From CAHJXF01 sp038240015 (GTDB taxonomy: Bacteria > Pseudomonadota > Gammaproteobacteria > Burkholderiales > Burkholderiaceae_D), in contig JBBSEF010000004.1 of assembly GCA_038240015.1 (NCBI GenBank), forward strand, positions 32,275 through 96,274: a DNA stretch of 64,000 bases. Direction: 5' to 3'. Shown in pieces: positions 1 to 8,807 of this stretch. The notes beneath the pieces were generated by a model. That model saw only the letters and a list, made by a program, of their open reading frames with translations, had not been told where the DNA came from and did no database searches. The translations under genes were made by a program, and so were the position numbers. The first letter of the stretch is position 1. The number at the start of each line of letters is the position of its first letter.

Positions 1-1175
1 GGGGCATCGGCCACACGCTCGAGCCATTCGGCGAGAGCAGGCCACGGCAATGCGATCACCAGCACCGCAGCGGCGACCAGAGCGAAGGCGCTCGAGCTGG
101 TCTTCGACGATGGAGCGTTCTCGATCAGGCGCCCGGATGCGAGCGGCTCTTGCGTATCGGGTCTCGACGCGGCAGGCTCGGGCTCATCGTCATCGCGCCA
201 GAAATTGCCGACCCAGAACAGCAGCAGCATCACGAGGCCGAAGAACAGCCAGCCATAGATCAGATGATCGACGCCGGTCGCGAGCTTGTTGCTCGACAGG
301 TGCGCGAGCATCACGATCATGTACGCACGCAGCCAGTTGGCCACGATCGGCACCAGAATCGCCGCGACGATGAAAGCCGCGCGGCGCCACAGGCCGCGAT
401 AGTTGAGATAGGCGAACAGACAGCCGAGCGTCACCGACGCGATCAGATAGCGCAGGCCGCTGCACGCTTCCACCACCGACCAGTTACCGCTAGGGATCGA
501 AAAGAAATTGCCTTCGCGAAACACCGGCACGCCCGACAGACGCAACGCGGTGACCGTGAAATCGGCGGTGTAGTCCATCAGCGTGGGCATCAGGAAGTCG
601 CCCGCGGGGACCGCGAAGAACAGGAAGGCCAGAGGGAACAGGATGCGCTTCGTCACGCCAGTGCCGAATACCGCCCATACCAGGCACGGAATCATCGCGA
701 CGAATCCGTATTGCTGGGTCGCATGCACGCCGGCCGAATGGCCGAGCAGCCATAACAGGCCACATGCCACGAGCGGCAATAGCGCGAGCGGTTGCGGCTT
801 CGGCGTTACGGACGCGAGGCGATCACGCAGACGCCACACCAGCCAGGCGCTGACCGGGAAAATGATATAGCCATGCGCGAACGTCCCGCTACGCGACCAC
901 CCGTCGATCAGGTCGATCACGGTTTCGCGATAGATGCCGAGCAGTGCCGCGAACGCGAGCGTGAACCACAGCCCCGCACTTTTCCACACCGCGGCGTGCG
1001 CTGAGCGAGGCTGCGGAAGCGTCTGGGGATCCGGCTGTTGAAGCGTCTGCAAGGCCGGTACGTCGCGCTCGACTGCGGCATGCGGCGCGGCGACCGGCTG
1101 CGGGAGTGCACGCCTGGCGCGCGGTGCAGGACTTGAGTTGGTGGGTCCGACGATCGCTCCGCTGGCTTCAGGCAT
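1..1175 (-). CDS. xrtA: Exosortase A (XrtA/EpsH), 3' end cut by window edge
   Basis: Integral membrane cysteine transpeptidase-like enzyme that recognises PEP-CTERM C-terminal signals, cuts them and is thought to hand the protein on to a surface target. About 391 codons are present; the C-terminus lies outside the window. Reading leftward from an ATG at 1175 there is a Pro/Gln/Ala-rich N-terminal tail, then about eight hydrophobic segments. The exosortase signatures are visible: FAHGYIIFPVSAWLVWR early, EACSGLRY with the presumed catalytic Cys238, NWLRAYM with Arg283, and VDHLIYGW with His304. After the last membrane segment the frame continues into a periplasmic part, probably the EpsI-like domain often fused to XrtA (inference). 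The start overlaps the stop of the upstream glycosyltransferase by 8 bases, so the two are probably translationally coupled. Last visible gene of the export operon. Confidence 0.93.
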   Translation of the reverse strand, partial: MPEASGAIVGPTNSSPAPRARRALPQPVAAPHAAVERDVPALQTLQQPDPQTLPQPRSAHAAVWKSAGLWFTLAFAALLGIYRETVIDLIDGWSRSGTFAHGYIIFPVSAWLVWRLRDRLASVTPKPQPLALLPLVACGLLWLLGHSAGVHATQQYGFVAMIPCLVWAVFGTGVTKRILFPLAFLFFAVPAGDFLMPTLMDYTADFTVTALRLSGVPVFREGNFFSIPSGNWSVVEACSGLRYLIASVTLGCLFAYLNYRGLWRRAAFIVAAILVPIVANWLRAYMIVMLAHLSSNKLATGVDHLIYGWLFFGLVMLLLFWVGNFWRDDDEPEPAASRPDTQEPLASGRLIENAPSSKTSSSAFALVAAAVLVIALPWPALAEWLERVADA

Positions 1176-2511
1176 GTTCGACCTCTGTTGCGAGAAGCGG
1201 CCCGGGCGGCACTCGACGTTTGAAAACGGGTCCCTGCGCCGACGCTTCCTCACGCGGCGGGACATCGAAGAGTTGATCGACGCTGCGATCGAAGTCCGAA
1301 TCGAAGCAGCGATCGATGCGCGCCAGGTTGCGCGACCAGTCGTAGTTTTCGAGCACGACGCTGCGTCCCGCATGGCCGAGCCGTGCGCGTTCGTGCGGGT
1401 CGTTCAGCAGTTCGATGACGGTGCGCGCGAACGACTCGGCGCCGTCGGCGAGCGCGAAGTCGCGTCCCGGTATGGCGTTGAGCGCGATAGCCGACGTCGT
1501 CGAAACCACCGTCGCCGCGCCCATCGCCATCGCTTCGAGCGCCTTGTTCTGAATACCGCGCGCGAGGCGCATCGGCACCACGACCACACCCGCATTCGCG
1601 AGATAGGGCCGCACGTCGGGTACGGTGCCGGTCACGAAGACCTCTTCGGGGCGCACCAGCGAACGGACTTCCACGGTCGGTCTTGCACCGACGATCCAGA
1701 AGCTGGCATCGGGCAATCGATGGCGAATCAAGGGCATCACTTCGCGGCTGAACCACGCCGCCGCATCGACGTTGGGCTTGTAATCCATCGCTCCGGTGAA
1801 AACGATCTTGCGATTGTCCGCATGGTTGCGACCGTGATGCCAACCCTCGGGCTTGGCGACCGCACTCGCGGAAAAGTATTCCGCGTCCACGCCGTTCTCG
1901 ACCGTGATGACCGGCGAGATCAGGTCGCCCGCCAAACGCCGGAACAGCGCCGACTCGGCCTGCGTGACGAACACGCTGGCGATCGCGCGCGCAGCGCTGT
2001 AGCGCTCGAAGTCGAGCAGTCTCTCGGCCTCGCGGCGATATAACCATGCAGCGGCCGCATGGACCGCTGCGGCGTATTGATTCCACTTGTCGGAATCGAC
2101 GTCGACGAAGTCGATCAGTCGATCGACGTCGTCGAGCTCATTGACGTATTGCGCCATCGGCGACGAGAACACGACCACGCGCCGGATGCGATGCTGATCG
2201 ACGATGTGCTCGACCCAGCGCGTCATGCGCGCGTCACGATAATAAGGAATCGCGAGTGCTTGCCCGGTTGCAAGACCGGTGAGGCTGCGCAGCTTGGCGC
2301 GACGTGGCGACAGCGGCAGGCACAACGTCTGGCCCGTGCAGAGCTGCTTGACTGTCTCGACATGCTGCCAATCGGCCGGGTCGTCGACGAAGGTGCCCAG
2401 ATGCACGCGATAGCGGCTGGCCAGGTGCTTCAACACATGGAACGAGCGCAGCTTGTCGCCTTTGTTGGGCGGATAGGGAATGCGATGCGAGAGAAACAGG
2501 AGATCGTCCAT
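1168..2511 (-). CDS. XrtA-system glycosyltransferase (TIGR03087-like)
   Basis: Predicted GT4-type glycosyltransferase of the family tied to PEP-CTERM/EpsH loci, acting at the inner face of the membrane in repeat-unit assembly (family knowledge). 447 residues from ATG 2511. The protein opens with LLFLSHRIPYPPNKGDK, the donor/acceptor loop typical of the family, and has the GT-B C-terminal half with EALAMGAATVVST near residues 340-370. The open frame extends further upstream into the neighbouring gene, but the upstream part reads as low-quality sequence there. The ATG at 2511 shares one base with the stop of the FemAB gene, and the family motif follows at once, so this start is preferred. The sugar specificity cannot be read from sequence. 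Confidence 0.88.
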   Translation of the reverse strand: MDDLLFLSHRIPYPPNKGDKLRSFHVLKHLASRYRVHLGTFVDDPADWQHVETVKQLCTGQTLCLPLSPRRAKLRSLTGLATGQALAIPYYRDARMTRWVEHIVDQHRIRRVVVFSSPMAQYVNELDDVDRLIDFVDVDSDKWNQYAAAVHAAAAWLYRREAERLLDFERYSAARAIASVFVTQAESALFRRLAGDLISPVITVENGVDAEYFSASAVAKPEGWHHGRNHADNRKIVFTGAMDYKPNVDAAAWFSREVMPLIRHRLPDASFWIVGARPTVEVRSLVRPEEVFVTGTVPDVRPYLANAGVVVVPMRLARGIQNKALEAMAMGAATVVSTTSAIALNAIPGRDFALADGAESFARTVIELLNDPHERARLGHAGRSVVLENYDWSRNLARIDRCFDSDFDRSVDQLFDVPPREEASAQGPVFKRRVPPGPLLATEVEHA

Positions 2512-3695
2512 CAGCCCAGACTCCTCGCAATCATCGGCCCGATGCGATTGGCGAGCGCGAGCGGCATGCGCTGCCAGAGCGCGATGAACGCCCGGTATTT
2601 GGGATTGAGCGGATTGTTCTCCGGCACGCTCGAAGCGCGGATCAGTTTGTATTCGTATGCGAGCGGCTGCGGCGTGAAGCCCCAGTTGCGCTTGAAGTCG
2701 TAGGGACCGGTGCCGACCTTGCTGCGACCGTAGTCGAACAACGTGAGGCCCTCCTCGCACGAGCGGCGCATCAGCTCCCAATACTTGAAGTCGTTGGCTG
2801 CGGTGTCGCGCGAGATCAGCGCATCGCCTGCGTAATACGGCAGGACCTCGTTGCGAAAATAAAAAGCGAGCACGCTCGACGCCGCGTCGCCGGTGGGCGT
2901 CGTGACAGTGAGCACGCGGCAGTCATCGCCGAACGTGCTCTTGAGCAATGCGAAATAGCGGCGCGATTGCGCGGGGGTGCCGTGACGATGCACGTTGTCG
3001 GCATAGAGCGCGAAGAAACGATCGATGTCGCTGTCGATTGCGCTGACGAGATTCGCCTTGATGCCCTTGCGCACCATCGCGCGCTGCTTGCGCGGAATCG
3101 CAAGCATGTTGGCTTCGGGATCGCGCGCGATCTCCTTGCGGAAGGTAACGTAGAGGTCGGTGGTAGTCCACGCCTCACGCGTGCCGTGAACCGCGCTGTG
3201 AACCGCGCTATGAACCGCAGTGTCAACATGACTGCGAGCGCTGCCGCCGAGGTTGCGGCATTCGAGATGTCCGACACCCATGTCGCTCGCGCGCGCAACG
3301 GCTGCGTCGAGCAGCGCGTCGGCGGCCACGTGGTCTTCCGCGACCACGCCGCCATACACGCAGAACGGCAACGAGATCAGCGCATCGCCGAACAATAGGC
3401 TCTTCTGGCGAGCGAGCGGCAGAACGCCGACGATGCGTCCTTTGCGCTCGGCATAGAGAAATACCGTGCGATGGCCGAAGGCCAGCTCGATCACGTCGCG
3501 CCAGGCGGCGCGATGAAAAAACGTCGCATCGGGTGATGCGAACACGAACGCGTCCCAGCGCGCGAGATCGGCGTCGCCCATCTCGCGAATCACCGGCGCG
3601 GAAAGCGCCACAGGTGCGCCGGCTTCAGGCATGACGGACTCTTCGCCGCTTGCGGGGTTCAGGGGACGCAGGGTTTCGAAGTACTCCGCTTTCAT
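2511..3695 (-). CDS. FemAB-like XrtA/PEP-CTERM-associated protein (GNAT acyltransferase fold)
   Basis: Member of the FemAB-like family found only with exosortase A loci (TIGR03019 type). These proteins resemble peptidoglycan aminoacyl-transferases with tandem GNAT folds; the substrate is unknown. 394 residues from ATG 3695. The N-terminal GNAT-like part has WDAFVFASPDATFFH and FLYAERKGRIVGVLPL. The C-terminal part has VLAFYFRNEVLPYYAG and LFDYGRSKVGTGPYDFK. A second in-frame ATG at codon 22 has GAAGAG just upstream and could be the real start; the ATG at 3695 has no clear ribosome binding site. Residues about 155-170 contain a tandem four-residue repeat (TAVH, SAVH, SAVH) encoded by a 12-base repeat. 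Lies 27 bases after the deacetylase. Confidence 0.85.
   Translation of the reverse strand: MKAEYFETLRPLNPASGEESVMPEAGAPVALSAPVIREMGDADLARWDAFVFASPDATFFHRAAWRDVIELAFGHRTVFLYAERKGRIVGVLPLARQKSLLFGDALISLPFCVYGGVVAEDHVAADALLDAAVARASDMGVGHLECRNLGGSARSHVDTAVHSAVHSAVHGTREAWTTTDLYVTFRKEIARDPEANMLAIPRKQRAMVRKGIKANLVSAIDSDIDRFFALYADNVHRHGTPAQSRRYFALLKSTFGDDCRVLTVTTPTGDAASSVLAFYFRNEVLPYYAGDALISRDTAANDFKYWELMRRSCEEGLTLFDYGRSKVGTGPYDFKRNWGFTPQPLAYEYKLIRASSVPENNPLNPKYRAFIALWQRMPLALANRIGPMIARSLG
3186..3233 (-). repeat. 12-bp tandem repeat inside the FemAB-like gene
   Basis: On the + strand two identical units gtgaaccgcgct (3186-3197, 3198-3209) are followed by a 10/12 match (3210-3221) and a degenerate fourth unit. 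The unit is a multiple of three, so copy changes keep the frame and only add or remove four residues (AVH plus S/T) in the protein. Seen directly; any phase or length variation is inference. Confidence 0.85.
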
Positions 3696-3722
3696 TTGCG
3701 GGATGAAAAGAAAAAGTGCGGA

Positions 3723-4643
3723 TCAAACCGAGCCGCGCAAGAAAACGCGGTCGACCCGATCCCATCGAAAATCGTCGAGCAACTTTTCCATCCGCGATTG
3801 CATGCGATCGAGATTGACGTAGTGACGAAAACGCGTCTTGACGTCGATGCCGCTCACCCGCGGTTGCTCGGGATCCATTTCCCATGGATGGAAATAGAAC
3901 ATGCACGGCTCTCCGTCGACGCGGTTCACGCGCTTCAACAGCCAGCGCGAAAGCGAATACGGCAACAGCCTGAAATAGCCGCCGCCGCCCGCGGGCCAGT
4001 GACGATGGAAGAGATCGACCGTCGTGACCGGCACCTCGATCAGATCGGGTCGCGATGCATACGCAAAGCGCGGCGCATCCGGCATGCCGTAGTGATCGTG
4101 CCTGACCGGATAGATGCTCGAGCTGTAGCGATAACCGGCATCGCGAATGCAGTCGAGAGCCCACAGATTTTTTTGATTGATCGAGAAGCTTGGCGCGCGA
4201 TAGCCCTTGACCTCGACGCCGCCGATGTCTTCGAGCAGCTTCTTGGCGCGCACGATGTCGTCGGTGAATTCGGCCGGCGTCTGGTCGGACGCGCGCAGGT
4301 GCCCATAGCCGTGGCTCGCCAATTCGTGGCCGCCCGCGATGATGGCGCGAACGATCAGCGGATGCCGCTCTGCGATCCAGCCGAGCGTGAAGAAGGTCGC
4401 CTTGGCATTGCGCGTGGCAAGCAGGTCGAGAATGCGCGACACGTTCGCTTCGGCGCGACACGGCATGCTGTCCCACGCGCTGCGGTCGATGAAAGGCGCG
4501 AACGCCGAGACTTGAAAATAATCTTCGACGTCGATGGTCAACGCGTTGACGGTTGCGTCCGCGCGCGTGAGCAGCGCATCTCTTCGGCCCTGCGTGTCGC
4601 GATAGCGCTCTTCGGATGGCGTCGAAACCAATGGCGTGTACAT
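3723..4643 (-). CDS. XrtA-system polysaccharide deacetylase (NodB fold)
   Basis: Predicted metal-dependent deacetylase of N-acetylated sugars in the nascent exopolysaccharide, of the group restricted to PEP-CTERM loci (TIGR03006, with a DUF3473 tail). 306 residues. The NodB motifs are seen in order: TIDVEDYF (Asp-x-Glu/Asp metal/base motif), HELASHGYGH (His-x3-His metal ligands), KGYRAPSFS (motif 3), then a C-terminal FYFHPWEMDPEQPR. No signal peptide, in keeping with family members that act at or near the cytoplasmic membrane. Separated from the WecB-like gene by one base, so it is part of the same transcript. Confidence 0.9.
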   Translation of the reverse strand: MYTPLVSTPSEERYRDTQGRRDALLTRADATVNALTIDVEDYFQVSAFAPFIDRSAWDSMPCRAEANVSRILDLLATRNAKATFFTLGWIAERHPLIVRAIIAGGHELASHGYGHLRASDQTPAEFTDDIVRAKKLLEDIGGVEVKGYRAPSFSINQKNLWALDCIRDAGYRYSSSIYPVRHDHYGMPDAPRFAYASRPDLIEVPVTTVDLFHRHWPAGGGGYFRLLPYSLSRWLLKRVNRVDGEPCMFYFHPWEMDPEQPRVSGIDVKTRFRHYVNLDRMQSRMEKLLDDFRWDRVDRVFLRGSV

Positions 4644-4644
4644 C

Positions 4645-5937
4645 TCAGGCCGCCTTCTTCAGGTCGTTCGCTGCAGCGGTGGTTTCCGCGGCGGTCTGTG
4701 CAGCATTCGCTGCGGCATCCTTTGCAGCTCGTGCAGCGACCCACGACGCGAGATGGTTCGCGATGCGCTCGGCCGCGTGGCCGTCCCACAGTTCGGGCGC
4801 GCGTCCTCGCTTGCCGCCGCTCGCCAGGATGTCGAATGCCGCATCGACGATGCGACGCGCGTCGGTACCGCACAACGTATTCGTGCCTTCGGCAATCGTG
4901 ATCGGTCGTTCGGTGTTCTCGCGCAACGTGAGGCATGGAACCCCGAGCGCCGTGGTCTCTTCCTGGAGTCCGCCCGAGTCGGTCAGCACCATGGTCGCGT
5001 CGGCCATCAGGCCGAGCATCTCGAGATACCCTTGCGGCGGAAGCATCGCGACGCGACGCGCATCGAAACGCTCAGCGAATCCGAACTCGACGACGCGTGC
5101 CTGCGTGCGCGGATGCAGCACGAGCACCAGCGGCAAGCGCTCGGCCACTCGGTCGAGCGCGCCGAGCAGCCGCGCGAAAGTTTCGCGATCGTCGACGTTC
5201 GAGGGTCGATGCATCGTGACGAGGCCGTAACCCGCGTGGCGACCGGATTCCGATTTGAACGCCGTTTCGTAGATCGGCAAGCCGCGCAGGGTCTGCCGGG
5301 CTGGCACCGCGGCCGCGCGGTTGGCCAGTAGCGTATCGATCATCACGTTGCCGACGAAGACGATGCGCTCGGCGGCAATGCCCTCGGCCGCGAGATTCTT
5401 TTCGGCCGATCGTTCGGTGGTGTAGAGCAGGTCTGCGATCTGATCGGTCAATACGCGATTGATCTCTTCGGGCATGGTGCGGTCGTAGCTGCGAAGACCC
5501 GCTTCGACATGCACCACCGGCACGCCCTTCTTGCTTGCGACCAGCGCGCACGCGATCGTCGAGTTCACATCGCCCACCACCAGCACGGCCGCGGGATGAT
5601 GGGCGTCGAGAACCGGCTCGAAGCGTTTCATGATTTCGGCGGTCTGCACTGCATGGCTGGCCGAGCCGACTTCAAGATTGACCGTCGGTCGCGGCATGCC
5701 CAGCGCGGTGAAGAAGCCGTCGTTCATCGCGGCGTCGTAGTGCTGACCGGTGTGCACGAGCACAGGCCGCAACGTATCGCCGTGCATTTCAAGCGCACGA
5801 ATGATGGGCGCCATCTTCATGTAATTGGGTCGCGCGCCGACGACGCACAGGATGGCCAGCGCGGCAGGACGCCGTGACGGGTCCGGGGCCTTGGCCGCGG
5901 CCGCGTGCTCACTCGCGATGTCGTCGATGCCGCTCAT
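4645..5937 (-). CDS. wecB: UDP-N-acetylglucosamine 2-epimerase (non-hydrolysing)
   Basis: Interconverts UDP-GlcNAc and UDP-ManNAc, supplying a nucleotide sugar to the exopolysaccharide pathway; cytoplasmic. 430 residues. Family motifs: VGARPNYMKMAPI near residue 32, HTGQHYD, VHVEAGLRSYD, MPEEINRVLTDQIADLL, and DSGGLQEE near residue 315. The last about 40 residues are an Ala/Lys-rich tail absent from the core enzyme. Two bases separate its start from the end of the ATPase gene and one base lies between its stop and the deacetylase start, so it is a middle gene of the export operon. Which sugar is actually built into the polymer is not shown. Confidence 0.92.
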   Translation of the reverse strand: MSGIDDIASEHAAAAKAPDPSRRPAALAILCVVGARPNYMKMAPIIRALEMHGDTLRPVLVHTGQHYDAAMNDGFFTALGMPRPTVNLEVGSASHAVQTAEIMKRFEPVLDAHHPAAVLVVGDVNSTIACALVASKKGVPVVHVEAGLRSYDRTMPEEINRVLTDQIADLLYTTERSAEKNLAAEGIAAERIVFVGNVMIDTLLANRAAAVPARQTLRGLPIYETAFKSESGRHAGYGLVTMHRPSNVDDRETFARLLGALDRVAERLPLVLVLHPRTQARVVEFGFAERFDARRVAMLPPQGYLEMLGLMADATMVLTDSGGLQEETTALGVPCLTLRENTERPITIAEGTNTLCGTDARRIVDAAFDILASGGKRGRAPELWDGHAAERIANHLASWVAARAAKDAAANAAQTAAETTAAANDLKKAA

Positions 5938-5939
5938 AT

Positions 5940-7148
5940 TCAGGATTTCATTGCGCCGACCTGGGCTTGCTTCGGTTCACGTTTCGGATCGGGCGTCGCT
6001 TCGGATGTTGCTTCGGATTTTTCTTCGACGCATGGTTCGACGCGTTCTTCGGCGCGCTCTGCGACAGGTTCGGTCGCGCGCAACTGTTCGAGCGTGCGCG
6101 CGATGCTCGCCGCTGACTGTTGCAAGAGATGTACCTGTTCTGCAAGACCGCTGAGCAGAACGCCGTGGGCCTCGCGGGGAAGACGCCGGGAATCGAAGAA
6201 AGCCTTGCCGTTGATCACCGAAAGCGTCGGCGCATAAGCAGGCATGGCGCCCGTCCTGGCGTTGAACCCCGCGTTCAATCCGCCGCGCATTTCCGCGCTT
6301 GCAGCCTCGGCCTCTTCATCCGAAAGGCCGCCGCGCAATTCAGTGCGCAGCTCTTCAGCGACATCCGCCACGTCACTTTCTGCCAAATTGTGTTTCTCAC
6401 CGAGAAAGGCAGCAAGCAAGACGCGATCGCAAAGCACATTGATCTGTCGCGGAATGCCGCCCGCTGCTTCGTGAATCGCCGCGAAAGCCGCCTCATCGAA
6501 ACTCGGGTTGTTCTGCCAGCCGACCAGGCCGAGCCGATGCTCGATGTAGGCCTTGGTCTCTTCGGGATCGAGTGGTCCGAGGTGATACGACGCAATCACG
6601 CGTTGTCGCAACTGACGCATTTCGGGCTGCTGCATGATCTGTCGGAACTCGGGCTGCCCGAGCAGAAAACTCTGCAGCAGCGAGCGCTCGTTGGTCTGGA
6701 AATTCGACAGCATGCGCAATTCTTCGACCGCGCGCGGCGTGAGGTTCTGCGCCTCGTCGACGATCAATAGCGCGCGCTTGCCTTCGAGCTGCAGACGACG
6801 AAAGTAGCGCTCGAGCCCGAGCAGCAGGCTGGCCTTGTCGGGCAGTTCGGGCTGCACGCCGAAGAACGCTCCCGCAACCATGCGCAGCATGTCGTCGGCG
6901 TCGAGTTGCGTGCTGACGATTTGCTTGGCGACCAGGTTGCCTGGCGCAAGCGAGCGCAACAGATTGCGAACCAGCGTGGTCTTGCCCGCGCCGACATCGC
7001 CCGTCACGACAATGAAGCCTTCGGCCTGATGCACGCCGTAGTCGAGATAGGCCATCGCGCGGCCATGGCCGCGGCTGCGATAGAAAAACGCCGGATCGGG
7101 ATTGAGTTGAAAGGGCTTGCCCGTCAACCCGTAGAAGGATTCATACAT
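5940..7148 (-). CDS. XrtA-associated AAA ATPase (ExeA/GspA-like)
   Basis: ATPase of the type always found in exosortase A polysaccharide loci (TIGR03015), distantly related to ExeA of type II secretion. Its exact job is not settled; assembly or gating of the export machinery is the usual suggestion. 402 residues. N-terminus MYESFYGLTGKPFQLNPDP is typical, followed by Walker A GDVGAGKTT at about residues 50-58, Walker B LLIVDEAQNL near 128-137, and a sensor region GIPRQINVLCDRVLLAA near 236. The C-terminal about 120 residues are Ala/Glu-rich and repeat Glu-Pro/Glu-Arg motifs, probably disordered. Twelve bases after the beta-barrel gene. Confidence 0.9.
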   Translation of the reverse strand: MYESFYGLTGKPFQLNPDPAFFYRSRGHGRAMAYLDYGVHQAEGFIVVTGDVGAGKTTLVRNLLRSLAPGNLVAKQIVSTQLDADDMLRMVAGAFFGVQPELPDKASLLLGLERYFRRLQLEGKRALLIVDEAQNLTPRAVEELRMLSNFQTNERSLLQSFLLGQPEFRQIMQQPEMRQLRQRVIASYHLGPLDPEETKAYIEHRLGLVGWQNNPSFDEAAFAAIHEAAGGIPRQINVLCDRVLLAAFLGEKHNLAESDVADVAEELRTELRGGLSDEEAEAASAEMRGGLNAGFNARTGAMPAYAPTLSVINGKAFFDSRRLPREAHGVLLSGLAEQVHLLQQSAASIARTLEQLRATEPVAERAEERVEPCVEEKSEATSEATPDPKREPKQAQVGAMKS

Positions 7149-7160
7149 GGTCGCCCTCGT

Positions 7161-8807
7161 TCAGAAAGTCAGACGCAGAGAGCCCAGCACGGCATTCTCG
7201 CGATAGTTGCCGGAAAAAACATTTCCTGCGTTGGCGCTGCTGTTGTTGACGTTGTTGGTGTTGCCGTCCTGCCGCGTGTTGCGGTACTGGACCGAACCCG
7301 TCAAATTCTTCTGTATCTGTCGATTGGCCGATAGGCTCAGCACACGCTGCCTGCTGTCTCCCGTTCCGGAGATGGCGCTGTTGTGCGTCTTTAGCGCGCT
7401 CGCGCTCGCGCTGGTCAGCGGACCGAGCTTGTAACTCCAGTTGACCGAATAGCCGGTCTGACGAAAGTTCGTCGCTTGATTGAAGACATCGAAAGCCGTC
7501 GTGAGGTTCGACAACGCCTGCGACTGGGTTCGATAGGCATCGAGCGTCACCGAATTGCGCAGACCGAACAATCCGAGCGAGACCTCGAAGCGCTTCTGCA
7601 CGTAAAGCTGGTTCGACAGGAAGCCGGTCACGCCGAACTGCGACGTTGACAATCCCGACTGTTGAAGGATGCCGGTCACCGCCTGCGCCCGTCGCACTGG
7701 ATCGGGAATAGCGGTCAGCAGAAATTGATCGAGCAACGCGTACTGCGGATTGGCGACGAGCGCGAGACCGCTCGACGACGAGGTGGTTTGATCGCGGGAG
7801 TAAATCACCGTCAACGAGGTATGCGCGGTCGTTTCGTTGATCGATATGTTGGCGGTTGGACCGAAATAACGATGACCGACCTGAGCACTCACGCGGGTGT
7901 GTCGCGTCGGGTTCCAGTCGAATCCGCCGAAATACGACAGGCCCGACAAGTCGCGATCCGGCAGCGCCGGATAACGGTTGCGGTCGTAGCCGACGCCGGT
8001 GCGCAAATGAATCGTCGGCGACAACACGTAAGTCAAATTGCTGCCCAACGATTCGACGATGATTTCGTTCGCGCCAGCGAAGACTTGATCGGACCGGTTG
8101 TAGGTCAGCCCGCCGCCCAGATCGCGAGACGAAGTGCCGCTCTGTATGCCTCCGAAGATCGCGCTGGTATGACTGCCCGACAACTGGTTGCTGTCGTAGG
8201 TCGAGCTGGTGTATTGATAGCCTGCGTTGTAGCTCAGATCGTTGCCGAATCGCGAACGCAGTGTGGGACCGAACGAATAGTTCCGGGACTCGGCGCGATT
8301 GTTGGAGCCATTGACGGTATTCGCAGCGAGGCTTCCGAAGGGCGAGACATTCTGTTGAGACACCGAAGCCAGTGCGTCGAAGAACAACAGATTGTCGACC
8401 AGCGTGGCGTTGCCCGCCGCGCTCAGATAGTTGCGCAGTGATCCACCATTTGTGCCGCGCGCGTAATAAAAATATTGCGGCTGATAGATGAGGTTGACCG
8501 ACAGCCGCGAGCCCACGCGCGTCAATCGAAGTGCCGGAGAAATGGTGGTGACGAAATCCGAACGCTCATTTCCTGGTGAGGCGAGGTTGATGTTGTCCGA
8601 CCAGGATTCGTCGATCGACAGCGAGGGCTGCAACCTCCAGGGGTCGCGCGGCGCACCGCCGTTGCCGGCGGTCTGAGCCTGTGCGTTCGCGGTTTGGCTC
8701 GTCAATGCGGCGCACGAGGCGATGGCCGCGACGGTCAACAGTTTCAACGGTAGTCCGCGAGACAACTCCACACGGCGCCGCCGATGCCACCGTTCTTCAA
8801 TAGCCAT
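7161..8807 (-). CDS. XrtA-system outer-membrane beta-barrel protein (TIGR03016-like)
   Basis: Predicted outer-membrane barrel conserved in PEP-CTERM loci, thought to form or assist the polysaccharide exit path. 548 residues from ATG 8807: a basic N-terminus, a hydrophobic stretch and a cut site near ANAQAQ (signal peptide), then long runs of alternating polar/hydrophobic residues (for example RLSVNLIYQPQYFYYARG), ending in LRLTF with the terminal Phe typical of barrel proteins. The start lies 11 bases inside the upstream kinase gene, which implies translational coupling. The frame stays open about 22 codons further upstream, but that part lies inside the kinase gene and precedes the signal peptide. 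Confidence 0.85.
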   Translation of the reverse strand: MAIEERWHRRRRVELSRGLPLKLLTVAAIASCAALTSQTANAQAQTAGNGGAPRDPWRLQPSLSIDESWSDNINLASPGNERSDFVTTISPALRLTRVGSRLSVNLIYQPQYFYYARGTNGGSLRNYLSAAGNATLVDNLLFFDALASVSQQNVSPFGSLAANTVNGSNNRAESRNYSFGPTLRSRFGNDLSYNAGYQYTSSTYDSNQLSGSHTSAIFGGIQSGTSSRDLGGGLTYNRSDQVFAGANEIIVESLGSNLTYVLSPTIHLRTGVGYDRNRYPALPDRDLSGLSYFGGFDWNPTRHTRVSAQVGHRYFGPTANISINETTAHTSLTVIYSRDQTTSSSSGLALVANPQYALLDQFLLTAIPDPVRRAQAVTGILQQSGLSTSQFGVTGFLSNQLYVQKRFEVSLGLFGLRNSVTLDAYRTQSQALSNLTTAFDVFNQATNFRQTGYSVNWSYKLGPLTSASASALKTHNSAISGTGDSRQRVLSLSANRQIQKNLTGSVQYRNTRQDGNTNNVNNSSANAGNVFSGNYRENAVLGSLRLTF

